Of a DNA stretch of 64,000 nucleotides, positions 35,098 to 44,300 are shown in pieces (positions within the stretch are counted from its first letter, which is position 1; every line of letters starts with the position of its first letter). A program made the translations under genes and the position numbers. Below the pieces are notes generated by a model that saw nothing but the letters and a program-made list of their open reading frames with translations, made no database searches and was not told the DNA's origin. Location of the stretch: the NCBI GenBank assembly GCA_029987115.1, contig DALTWK010000001.1, forward strand, positions 62,001-126,000, written 5' to 3'. The DNA is from Methanocorpusculum sp. GTDB lineage: Archaea > Halobacteriota > Methanomicrobia > Methanomicrobiales > Methanocorpusculaceae.

Positions 35098-35654
35098 TAG
35101 ATAACTTGCTTTCCCTCTATCGAAACCGTGCATCGTCAGCTCGGTCTTTGATGCCTGCCGGAAGTCTGCTCGATAAGACATCATCTGAAATTCTCGAGAT
35201 GGTGACCTGCTATGCAGGGGACGCAAATGTCTTTTTTGAACGGGGCGACTTAGTCAATGCTTTTGCCGCCTCGGCCTACGGCTTCGGTTGGCTTGACGCA
35301 GGTGTTTATCTTGGCTATATTTCAGCAGAAGAAACACCAGAGATTGTTTTGGAGAAAAAATTCCCGTCTGAACTTCAAGAAAAGTTGGAAGAAAAGACAC
35401 TAAGGTATCAGCGGATGTTAACCGAAGCACTTGCTGCAGTTTCGCCTGCACCGGATGCGGCGTGCGGTATCTATGCTGCAGTAAAGATGATTTTGCACGA
35501 AACAGAGAAAGGATTGAGAGAAGGTGCGGCATTTCTTCCGGACGACTACGTGAACTCCCTTGTCGAGTTTTCCTACGGATACGGATGGCTTGACTGCGGT
35601 GTCCGCTCGGGTCTTTTTTCCATTCATGGAAATCGTCATCTGTTTACCATATAA
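35091..35654 (+). CDS. Duplicated DUF357-domain protein
   Basis: 187 aa made of two copies of the DUF357 helical domain. The conserved motif appears twice: GDLVNAFAASAYGFGWLDAG near residue 51 and DDYVNSLVEFSYGYGWLDCG near 150. DUF357 is an archaeal family of unknown function, often a single domain linked to dphB or other translation genes. It overlaps dphB, suggesting co-translation. Confidence 0.85.
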   Translation: MLIDNLLSLYRNRASSARSLMPAGSLLDKTSSEILEMVTCYAGDANVFFERGDLVNAFAASAYGFGWLDAGVYLGYISAEETPEIVLEKKFPSELQEKLEEKTLRYQRMLTEALAAVSPAPDAACGIYAAVKMILHETEKGLREGAAFLPDDYVNSLVEFSYGYGWLDCGVRSGLFSIHGNRHLFTI

Positions 35655-35765
35655 ATAGACTGCATTCTTGTATACATCTATTTTGAGAGTCCTGACGGTA
35701 GATTAGTAACTGTTTTTTGAAAAGAACTGAGAAAAAAGTATTGTGTTGGAGAGCTACTAGTGAAT

Positions 35766-36266
35766 TTACTCTTCAACGACGATTCTGACAGGGGTCGGAA
35801 GCTTCTGTCCAGAGTGGAGAAGAGCATCCTTTGCCTGATCAATGTACTGCTTGGAGGTCCAGATGGTGAAGACTTTCTGTCTCGGCTGGACACGTGCAGC
35901 AGTTCCGACAGCCTTTCCGAATGCAAGTCTCATACCTTCGGAAACACGGTCTGCACCTGCACCAGTTGCGTACTTGTGCTCACGTAAGACGTGGTGCGGG
36001 TAGGTTCTAATCTTTAAGTGGAAGTTGTTCTTACCAACAGTGTTCATTAAACGTCTGTTCATATTGATACGTGCAGCTTCCATTGCAGTGTGACGAATCT
36101 GACATCCTTCAATTGCTTCAAGGTGAATTGCAACTGGGAACTCTGCAGAAAGGTTGCCCATATCAAACTGAACAACCTTACATCCTGGGACACCACCCAT
36201 GTATTCGCGACGGCAGTATGCCTTCTTTGCGAGGTGGTTATACATTCGTGCTGGTTTTCTTACCAT
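35766..36266 (-). CDS. rpl10e: Large-subunit ribosomal protein L10e (uL16)
   Basis: 166 aa. The N-terminus MVRKPARMYNHLAKKAYCRREYMGG... (first part) and the GADRVSEGMRLAFGKAVGTAA segment are the L10e/uL16 signature, needed for subunit joining and tRNA positioning. An AGGAGT ribosome site lies nine bases before the ATG. It is a single gene between the DUF357 gene and the ABC transporter operon. Confidence 0.97.
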   Translation of the reverse strand: MVRKPARMYNHLAKKAYCRREYMGGVPGCKVVQFDMGNLSAEFPVAIHLEAIEGCQIRHTAMEAARINMNRRLMNTVGKNNFHLKIRTYPHHVLREHKYATGAGADRVSEGMRLAFGKAVGTAARVQPRQKVFTIWTSKQYIDQAKDALLHSGQKLPTPVRIVVEE

Positions 36267-36320
36267 TTTAAGTGACTCCTAGCTCTCTAAATGTGCATAT
36301 TAGGTATGATGATAATCATA

Positions 36321-37109
36321 TTAAATGTTCTGTTTCTCTTCCTGTAATCTTTCAATTTCTGCCAGTACATCACGGCGAATATGAGCAAATTCCGGTGTTG
36401 TTCTGTCTCGAGGACGCGCCAAATCGACGTTGTAGATTTTGTGAATAGTTCCCGGACGCGGCGAGAGAATCACAATACGATCTGAGAGGAAAACCGCCTC
36501 ATCCACACTGTGAGTAACAAATACGATGGTCTTCTTCGTTTTCTCCCAGATATCCAGAAGTTGCAGCTGCATCTTGTTTCTGGTCTGTGCATCCAAAGCA
36601 CCGAACGGTTCATCCATCAGCATGACCGCCGGGTCGGATGCAAGTGCACGGGCAACTGCCGCACGCTGGCGCATACCTCCGGAGAGTTCGTAAGGGTGGC
36701 GATCACCCATATCGCCGAGACCTACTAGGTCAAGACGTTCCTGCACCACTTGTGAGCGTTCTTCTTCCGGCACACCCATCATCTCAAGACCGAAACCAAC
36801 GTTCTGTGCGATGGTTCTCCATGGGTAGAGAGAGTACTCCTGGAACACCATGGTCATCTTCGGAGACGGACCGTCAACGATTTTCCCGTCAATCTCGATA
36901 GTTCCTGAAGTTGGAACATCAAGACCGGAAATCATGCGGAGAAACGTCGTTTTGCCACACCCAGATGGACCGAGCAGACAGACAAATTCTCCATCGTAGA
37001 TTTCCAGGTTGATATTTTCAAGAGCTACAGTGTCGCCGTTCTTTTTAGAATGGAAGACCTTTCCTGCCCCATCGGCTTTAACCCATACCTTATTCCAATC
37101 TGTTGTCAT
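36321..37109 (-). CDS. ABC transporter ATP-binding protein (TauT/NitT family)
   Basis: 262 aa. Walker A is GPSGCGKTT, the signature is LSGGMRQRAAVARAL and Walker B is VMLMDEPFGALD. Similarity is to the SsuB/TauB/NrtD group, which import sulfonates, taurine, nitrate or thiamine precursors. The substrate cannot be decided. It overlaps the permease gene by 4 bases and is last in the three-gene operon. Confidence 0.93.
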   Translation of the reverse strand: MTTDWNKVWVKADGAGKVFHSKKNGDTVALENINLEIYDGEFVCLLGPSGCGKTTFLRMISGLDVPTSGTIEIDGKIVDGPSPKMTMVFQEYSLYPWRTIAQNVGFGLEMMGVPEEERSQVVQERLDLVGLGDMGDRHPYELSGGMRQRAAVARALASDPAVMLMDEPFGALDAQTRNKMQLQLLDIWEKTKKTIVFVTHSVDEAVFLSDRIVILSPRPGTIHKIYNVDLARPRDRTTPEFAHIRRDVLAEIERLQEEKQNI

Positions 37110-37870
37110 TTGTCAAGTACCTCCCATGCGAACTTCTTTTTCTGAACCAGTTTGAAGAATACATCCATGACAATTCCGATAATACCGATGCAGACCATGC
37201 CGGCAATGGAAAGACTCAGTTGACTATACACCGAGAATGATTCGTAAATCATATGTCCGAGACCTACAGAAGATCCTGGCATCATTTCTGCTGCGACAAC
37301 ACTCATCCAGGCAATACCGAATCCAAGACGAAGACCGTTCCAGATTGCTGGCATTGCTGCCGGGAGAATAACCTGAGTCATCACCTGACGACCATTTGCC
37401 TGATAGATTTTTGCCGTCTCAAGCCAACTCTTCTTAACCCGTTTGACACCATCGATAGTGCTCACCAGAATCGGGAATATACATCCGATAACAATAATGA
37501 ACACGATTGAGGTCATGCCGATACCGAACCATGCAAGAGCAAGCGGAATCCAGGCAAGTGGTGGAATCGGACGGAGAATCTGAATCAGACCATCGGAGAA
37601 ATGTTCCAAGAATGGATGACTGCCGATGAGAACACCAAGAGGGACTGCAATGACGCAGGCTATCAGGAATCCAAGACCAACACGCAGGATACTGATACCA
37701 GTGTTCTGGAGAATGCTTCCCATACCGTAGACATTGTCAAACGGAGCGAGGAACCATACGAAAACGGATTCTACCGTTGGAAGAATGAACGCATTATTGA
37801 CGAGATGTGCTGCAATTTCCCAGACGATAAGAAGCACCGCGGGGAGAATCAGCTTAACATACCACTTCAT
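37106..37870 (-). CDS. ABC transporter permease (TauT/NitT family)
   Basis: 254 aa with six membrane helices. The EAA-loop region (EMMPGSSVGLGHMIYES and the earlier KRVKKSWLETAKI) is of the SsuC/TauC type. It forms the membrane channel dimer for the ATPase at 36321-37109. It follows the receptor gene by 73 bases. Confidence 0.92.
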   Translation of the reverse strand: MKWYVKLILPAVLLIVWEIAAHLVNNAFILPTVESVFVWFLAPFDNVYGMGSILQNTGISILRVGLGFLIACVIAVPLGVLIGSHPFLEHFSDGLIQILRPIPPLAWIPLALAWFGIGMTSIVFIIVIGCIFPILVSTIDGVKRVKKSWLETAKIYQANGRQVMTQVILPAAMPAIWNGLRLGFGIAWMSVVAAEMMPGSSVGLGHMIYESFSVYSQLSLSIAGMVCIGIIGIVMDVFFKLVQKKKFAWEVLDK

Positions 37871-37943
37871 AGTTTCAATTCCAAGTATCTGTATACTTCT
37901 CTATTGGGCAGATATCAAAGTATGCGAAAAAAGAGAGGGGCGT

Positions 37944-39170
37944 TCAGGCCTCTAAGGTCTGATACTTAATCTTAGCAGATTCCAGTGCAGACTTCAGCTG
38001 AACATCCTGGATGGAGTTCTTCTGCGGTATGGCAATCGTGACATTCTTTCCCTCTGCGGAACGCTTGATTGCCCAGTTAACGAATTCTTCCCAGTTGTTT
38101 GCCGGTGCATTGGCGGAGACCACCAGTGCGGAACCTTCGGTCATAATCGGGGACAAGATCTTCAAACCGGTCTGAATATCTATGGAAGAGAGATATGGAG
38201 GAGTGCCTGCAATTGCATACTGCAGTTTGTCCGACTGCAGAAGCGTCATCAGAGCTGGTCCGCCTTCCGCCTTTTCGAAGCTAACATTGCAGATTTTCTT
38301 ACCGTTAACGTACAACTCAGCCTTTTCAACAAGACCGGATGCAGTTGATTCAGGCTTTAAGTAAGCATTACAATTATCGCGGAAGTACTCCCAGTTCTTT
38401 ACCAGAACGAAGAGTGGAGCATCGTGATCACTTAAGAGGTAGCCGATGCTGATTCCATCGGAGACCGGAGTCGGAAGTGTCGCGGTACCGTTGACGATAC
38501 TTTTTGCAGTGTTGTAGGCAGTGAAGTTGTAGATAATTTTTTCAGTATCTTCCTTGGACGTGGACTTCAGGTTGCCAGAGATGGAACCGAGGGAACGTTG
38601 AATTTCAAGGAATTCATAGTTGCTGGAGAGCCAGTTTTCACTTGCTTCAGTGTTGAACTTAATGGTTGGAAGCGAGTCGGTGAGAATCTGGACACCAGTA
38701 AGCGTCTTTCCTCCGTACTCGAGCGGGGTGTCTCCATACATCCAGTCAGCGACATATTTTGCTGCATTTGCCGGATCATCGGTGATGTACTTGTTTGCGA
38801 CAAGCATCAGGTAGGTCAGAACCGTTGCAAGGTCTTTGTTTTCCACACCGGTTTTGTTGGCTCCGAAAACACAGCAAGTGTGTTCTGCCCAAGTTCCGTT
38901 ATCAGAACGCGGGAGGTTCTGTGAATAACTGACGACCTTTCCGATACCGGAAACCGTAGCTGCGGAAACGTTCGGCTGCCAATTAATCATACCGTCAATC
39001 TGACCGAGTGAAAGCGAGTTGATCTGCATACCGGCTACAATTGGGATAACGTCAACAGTTGCAACATAGTCTTCTTGATTACCAGTGCCGGTAGTCGTGC
39101 ACCCTGCACCAAAAATGGCTACAGCACAAACAACCATTGCAGCAATAACGAAGAGATACTTCTTTTCCAT
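37944..39170 (-). CDS. Lipoprotein substrate-binding protein, apparently circularly permuted
   Basis: 408 aa with a lipoprotein signal (lipobox cysteine C24 in FGAGCTTT). The receptor fold is of the SsuA/TauA type, but the order looks permuted. Residues 36-150 resemble the second lobe (VDVIPIVAGMQINSLSLGQID, then INWQP). Residues 242-408 carry the normal N-terminal lobe (GYLLSDHDAPLFVL, AIAGTPPYL, TEGSALVV, and NSIQDVQL near the end). The two parts join through a ~90-residue segment (150-240). It is first in the operon with permease and ATPase; the ligand is unknown. Confidence 0.85.
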   Translation of the reverse strand: MEKKYLFVIAAMVVCAVAIFGAGCTTTGTGNQEDYVATVDVIPIVAGMQINSLSLGQIDGMINWQPNVSAATVSGIGKVVSYSQNLPRSDNGTWAEHTCCVFGANKTGVENKDLATVLTYLMLVANKYITDDPANAAKYVADWMYGDTPLEYGGKTLTGVQILTDSLPTIKFNTEASENWLSSNYEFLEIQRSLGSISGNLKSTSKEDTEKIIYNFTAYNTAKSIVNGTATLPTPVSDGISIGYLLSDHDAPLFVLVKNWEYFRDNCNAYLKPESTASGLVEKAELYVNGKKICNVSFEKAEGGPALMTLLQSDKLQYAIAGTPPYLSSIDIQTGLKILSPIMTEGSALVVSANAPANNWEEFVNWAIKRSAEGKNVTIAIPQKNSIQDVQLKSALESAKIKYQTLEA

Positions 39171-39215
39171 ACTATTAGTTATAACATCACCAATATATTA
39201 ACAAATTGTAACTTA

Positions 39216-39299
39216 TCGTATAATTTTATACATCAATTTGTATAATATCTGAAAACATGTCATATTTTGTATAATCCGGCGTGCGACGTTTCGTGCCGG
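39216..39299. promoter_or_regulatory. Divergent control region between receptor gene and mobA
   Basis: Three copies of GTATAAT lie at 39218-39224, 39240-39246 and 39269-39275; the first is also half of an inverted repeat GTATAA-TT-TTATAC (39218-39231). Next to these is a CCGGC/GCCGG inverted repeat (39276-39280 and 39295-39299). The region separates divergently transcribed genes and probably holds both promoters with operator sites. Function is inferred. Confidence 0.45.
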
Positions 39300-39340
39300 C
39301 GTTTATTAATGTCTGAAAGAATAACTAATACTGAACTGAC

Positions 39341-39967
39341 ATGACAGAAATACATCGTTCAGCAATGATTCTGGCTGGAGGCGAAGCGAAACGGGTCAAC
39401 GGAAGAGAGAAGTATTTCTTTTCTTACAAAGGATGTTCATTTATCTCGCGTCTCGTTATGACCTTTACCGGCATTGTCGACGAAATCGTCATCGTCGCCA
39501 AAAACGAAAAGCAGACGGAACACTTCAAAGGCCTTCCAGACATTGTCCGCTGCACATGGGACAAGGAACCAGGGCTTGGTCCAATAGGTGGTATTGCATC
39601 CGGGATTGAAGAAGTAAAAGGTGAACATGTCTTTATTGCCGCCTGCGACATGCCGACCATCAATAAGTCCATCGCCGCCTACCTCTTCGAAAATATCGGC
39701 AATGCTGAAGCAATCATTCCACAGTGGGAAAACAACGACATGGAACCGTTGCATGCCGTCTACCGTGTGGATGCAATCAAAGAATATCTGAAGGAACATT
39801 CTGATGCATCTCTTCATGCGATGATTCACTCATTAAACACAAAACGAGTTCGATCAGAAGAGTTCAGAACAGTCGATCCGAAACTCGAAACCTTCAGAAA
39901 CGTCAACACTTTAGATGAACTGCTTGCCATGGGCCCAGAAGCAAGCTACCGGGAAAAACATCCCTAA
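39341..39967 (+). CDS. mobA: MobA-like molybdenum cofactor guanylyltransferase
   Basis: 208 aa nucleotidyltransferase. The GTP-binding loop is ILAGGEAKRVNGREKY, with the glycine-rich GLGPIGGIASGI and the metal-binding CDMPTI. It adds GMP to molybdopterin (or tungstopterin), needed for formylmethanofuran dehydrogenase in methanogens. The C-terminal part shows the usual FRNVNTLDEL. It is divergent from the ABC receptor gene. Confidence 0.92.
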   Translation: MTEIHRSAMILAGGEAKRVNGREKYFFSYKGCSFISRLVMTFTGIVDEIVIVAKNEKQTEHFKGLPDIVRCTWDKEPGLGPIGGIASGIEEVKGEHVFIAACDMPTINKSIAAYLFENIGNAEAIIPQWENNDMEPLHAVYRVDAIKEYLKEHSDASLHAMIHSLNTKRVRSEEFRTVDPKLETFRNVNTLDELLAMGPEASYREKHP

Positions 39968-39968
39968 C

Positions 39969-40118
39969 TTATTCTTCTTTTAGATCATCTTCGGTGACGC
40001 CGTATTCTTCCATCAGTTTTTCTGCACGGTAACGTGCCGAACAACCCTGATGACCGAACGGGGATTGTGATAATTTGCGGTATTTACGGATTTCAGAAAG
40101 AATCTCCGGATCTGCCAT
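39969..40118 (-). CDS. Small conserved-looking protein downstream of purC
   Basis: 49 aa, charged (starts MADPEILSEIRKYRKLSQSP, ends EEYGVTEDDLKEE), with one Cys. It starts 16 bases after the purC stop and converges on mobA with one base between. Codon use and a clean ATG after purC argue that it is a real gene, probably co-transcribed with purC. I do not recognise a family. Confidence 0.65.
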   Translation of the reverse strand: MADPEILSEIRKYRKLSQSPFGHQGCSARYRAEKLMEEYGVTEDDLKEE

Positions 40119-40134
40119 AAAAAGAGTATTGGAG

Positions 40135-40815
40135 TTATTCTCCGGTAACCAGTTTGCTTAAATCAAGCGGCATCAGAGACTTGCCATCTTTGAATGCACG
40201 CATGTTTCCACCCGAGATTTCATCAATTAAAACAACCTTGTCGCCGACTTTGCCGAACTCAAACTTGATATCGTAGAGTTCAATGCCTTTCTTGGCGAGT
40301 TCTTCTGCGACAATCTTGGTAATCTCCTGAGTTAATGCCTTCAGGTGCTCGTAATCGTCAGAAGTCATGACACCGAGCATAACAAGAGCATCTTTTGTAA
40401 CCGGCGGGTCTTCACGGGCGTCGTCTTTGAAGGTGGTCTCAACGAAGTAGTCAAGCTTCTGTCCTTCGGTGCAATAGTCTCCGTAGCGGCGGAAGAAACT
40501 GCCAACGGCACGCAATCTGCAGATGACCTCAAGTCCCTTTCCAAAGGTCTTTGCCGGGAGAACGGTCATGGTTGCATTATCAACATCTGCATCGATATAG
40601 TGCGTTGGAATTCCCTTTGCATTCAGGATTTCAAAGAAGTATTTGGTCATCTTCAAACCGGCACGTCCGGCCCCGTCAATGGTAAGTCCAACAGTGTTCA
40701 TTCCCGGATCAAACACGCCGTCTGCTCCAGTGCAGTCATCCTTGAATTTCAGGAAGTATTTGCCATCTTCAATCGAATAGACATTCTTGGTCTTTCCGGT
40801 GTATACAAGATTCAT
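40135..40815 (-). CDS. purC: Phosphoribosylaminoimidazole-succinocarboxamide synthase
   Basis: 226 aa SAICAR synthetase of purine synthesis, joining CAIR and aspartate with ATP. It opens YTGKTKNVYSIEDGKYFLKFKD (the ATP-binding lobe; first 20 shown in part), and has VICRLRAVGSFFRRYG and the catalytic KFEFGKVGDKVVLIDEISGG segments. The length fits the short archaeal variant. It follows rlmH by 57 bases. Confidence 0.94.
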   Translation of the reverse strand: MNLVYTGKTKNVYSIEDGKYFLKFKDDCTGADGVFDPGMNTVGLTIDGAGRAGLKMTKYFFEILNAKGIPTHYIDADVDNATMTVLPAKTFGKGLEVICRLRAVGSFFRRYGDYCTEGQKLDYFVETTFKDDAREDPPVTKDALVMLGVMTSDDYEHLKALTQEITKIVAEELAKKGIELYDIKFEFGKVGDKVVLIDEISGGNMRAFKDGKSLMPLDLSKLVTGE

Positions 40816-40872
40816 GGAGAAATATTCGAGAGGAGAAAATATAATGCTAATCCCCTTGAAAAAACAGCGGTT

Positions 40873-41349
40873 TTATTTGTGGTACGGCTCACCGTTTAAG
40901 ATGCGAAACGCGCGGTAAATCTGCTCAAAAAGAATCAACCGACACATAGTATGCGTGAAGGTCAAACGCGAAAACGACACCTTTTTTCTGATGCTGGAGA
41001 GGAACGATTCCGAGAATCCAAGTGGACCGCCGATGATGAAACAAACGTTTTTCCCATCCATTTTTGCATCCCCGATAATTTTGGCAAACTCTTCGCTGGA
41101 AATAAGCGGAGACCTCACATCAAGAACCACCGGCAAGAATCCATCGCAGATGTTATCTAAGAGGAGGTTTCCTTCCTTCTCCTTAACTTGAGCTTCTTCT
41201 GCCGCAGATGCTCCCTGAGGAATCTTTACCTCAGCAAGTTCAGTTACGATAATGCGGGCGTAAGGGCGGAGCCGTTTTTCAAACTCGGCGATTCCATCTT
41301 GTAAAAAAGAATCTTTGATTCTTCCAACACAAAGGATCTGAATCTGCAT
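40873..41349 (-). CDS. rlmH: 23S rRNA (pseudouridine-N3)-methyltransferase RlmH
   Basis: 158 aa SPOUT-class methyltransferase. The N-terminal QILCVGRIKDSFLQDGIAEF and C-terminal FIIGGPLGFSE and ENRLTFTHTMCRLILFEQIYRA-like segments (knotted SAM site) are diagnostic. It modifies pseudouridine 1915 in helix 69 (E. coli numbering). RlmH is found in bacteria and some archaea. It starts 4 bases after the TPR gene. Confidence 0.94.
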   Translation of the reverse strand: MQIQILCVGRIKDSFLQDGIAEFEKRLRPYARIIVTELAEVKIPQGASAAEEAQVKEKEGNLLLDNICDGFLPVVLDVRSPLISSEEFAKIIGDAKMDGKNVCFIIGGPLGFSESFLSSIRKKVSFSRLTFTHTMCRLILFEQIYRAFRILNGEPYHK

Positions 41350-41353
41350 TGTT

Positions 41354-44300
41354 TTAGTTGATAATCAATCCGCGGTATTTTTCACGATCTTCGTTTTTAG
41401 GATCAACTCTGATGGAGGATCCGAATGCTTCATCGTTACGATATCTGCGCTTCGGTTTTTCCTCCGGAACCGGGTCTTCTTCGACTACTGGAGCAACTTC
41501 TGGTTCTTCCGGGAAGATGGCATCTTCAGAGATTTCTGCATCAGGGTTTTCTTCCAGTTCCAGCATCTGCTGATAGGATTCGAGCGCCTCCTTGCGTTCG
41601 CCTAGGGCATCCTGAGCTTTGGCAATCAAATACCAAGCAAGTTTGTTGGACGGAGAAGTGGAGAGTACACGGGAAGCAGCCTCCTTTGCCAGGTCGAACT
41701 TGTTCTGGGCAAGGTAGATGAATGCCCGGGTGCAGAAGAGATCAGCATCTGCTACGCCGTTTGATTCTGCTTTATCCAGGAATTGCAGTGCTTCTGTCGG
41801 GTGTCCAGTTACATAGGAGAGGTAGGCGGCTCCTGAGAGGACAAATCCATTCTTAGGAAGAACCGAGACTGCCTCCTTCAGCTTTGCCACAGTCTGTGCA
41901 GGTTCACCGATTTTTGCCGCAACAAAGGCGCGTTCAAGGTATGCTACGGCATTACCCGGAAGGATGCGGATGATATTGTCATAAGCAACCATAGCACGCT
42001 GATAGTCACCGACACGGGTCAGGAGGTCGGCATAGGAGAAGAGTGCAGAGAGATTTTCGCGGTCGGCCTTCAAGATGGTGGTTAGCTCGGCAACCGCCTC
42101 GTCAGTTCTACCGAGATGTGCAAGAGATACGGCGTAATCCAGACGGAATCCATAATCGTCTTTGATTCCGAGTAGCTGCTCGCAGACTGCCGCAGCTTCG
42201 ACATAGTTTCCGAGCGACATCAGTGCTTCTTCTTTCTGGTGCAGAGTGACAAGGTCGGACGGGGCAGCCTCCAGAATCATATCATATCCCGAAAGCGCCT
42301 CCTCATAGTCACCGCGCATACGGTAGAGGGAAGCGACTTTACGGAAGACACTAAGATTCTCCGGATTCACCTGCAGGTATTCGCCGTAGACGGCAAGCAT
42401 GCCATCATAGTTCTGCTGACGTTCGTAGAGATCTGCGAGGGCAATTAAACTGGAGAGATTGTCCGGATCCTGGTTAAAGAGTTCCGTGTAGTCGGCAATC
42501 GCTTCTTCGTAGAGGCAGAGATTGCTTTCTGCAACCGCACGGTCGAGACGTGCCGGTTTATTCTCTGCATCTGCATTTAAGACTGCGGAAAGGAGCGGAA
42601 TTGCTTCCTGATAGGAGCCGAGAGCGACATAACTGTGTCCAAGTGCGGCGGTGACAGCAGGATTCCCTGGAATGAACGACAATGCCTTCTGGTAGAATTT
42701 TGCTGCAGTATCGAAATCGTCAAGATGACAGGCCGCATTGCCTGCGAGTCGGCAGAGAGTAAAGCTTTCTTCACCACCAGCAATTGCTACTTCGACACCT
42801 TCAACTACATCGCTCCATCTACCGAGTTCAAAAGATAGCCGGGCAATTTCTCCTGCAATACCCTGTGACTCAGGATATTCCTGCAGAATACTTGCATAAA
42901 GGGAAAGTGCCTCTTCCAGTTCTCCGTTCTGCACGAGAGCTGCCGCCTGGTATCTGACCATACCCACGTTTTCGGCAGTGATCTCTGATGCTTTAACGAA
43001 TGCATCTCTTGCTTCGTCATATCTTCCGAGGGCATCGAATGTTTTACCAAGGGCATAATAGGGGGCAGGAAGTTCCGGCATCAGGTTAACAACCTGCTGG
43101 AAGTACGCAAGTGCCTCATCATATCCCCCTGCCATGAACGAAGCTTCTCCTGCATTCATGAGACCGAACACATTGTTCGGCATCGCGGCAAGAAGGTTGT
43201 CAGCTGCGGATTTTGCTTCTGCATAACCGCCTACGCCGAGGGCCGACTGGATAATGCGCTGGGCAACCAATGCATTGCCTGGATAGTGCTCACGAAGGGA
43301 TTCAAAGAGTTCAGATGCTTCACTGTAGTTACCCTGTAGAAGTGCAAGCGATGCATGTTCGAAGCGGATAGTGTAGTCATCAGGTAGTTGACCATCTATA
43401 AGACGGTAGACAACGGATGCGGCATCATACTGGCCCAGTGCTACAAGACAACGAGCATGCACAATCTGCATGTCGGTACGGTTTGGAGATTCGTTTAAGA
43501 GTGTGGTTGCTGCCTTGTCTGCTTCCATATAACGGCCGAGTGCTGCAAGACAGATTGCCTGCATGGAAAGAACGCCTTCGTTGATTTCTCCAGAGAAGAC
43601 AACCGTATCATCTTTCTTTGGAGGTTCAATTTCGTCGAAGAGTTCCATGTCTTCAGAGGCAAACATTTCAGCGGAACCTGAACCGAGCGTGTCCATACGG
43701 GAGAAACTAACGATTGCATCCTCATACTTTCCAGAAAGGTACTCAGCACAGCCTTTCATGAACCACACAGTTCGATTTGTCTGGCTACTATGGAGGAACT
43801 CATCAAACGCCGAAATGGCAACCTCCATCGACCCTGTCAGGAAGGAGAGTGTTCCCTGCAGGTACCAGAGATCCGGCGACTCCATACCTTTGCATAGAAT
43901 CTTGTTGAGAACAGAAGATGCCTCTTTCGAGTTTCCGCTCCAGAAAAGACAAAGAGCACGACGGAGGGTGAGAGACACCTCTTCTTCTGCCGTGAACTTC
44001 GTCACCATACTGTAGGATGCAGCCGCCTCCTTGAACTTGCCGATGGATTCTTCGAGGCGGGCACGGCGGTACCACCCGTTTGCATCCTCTTTGTCGAGGT
44101 TCTGATAACGGAAAAGAGCACCGTTCACATCGCCGAGCATTTCACTGCAGAACGCAGCTTCCGCAGCATATTTTCTGGCATCGCTTCCGGGTTTCTGAGA
44201 GAGAGTATCATAGATATCACGGGCCTCCGCATAAGATCCTGTGCTGCAAAGGAGAGTTGCATAACGGTAGAGGTTATAGGTATTTTCCGGCTCGAGAGAT

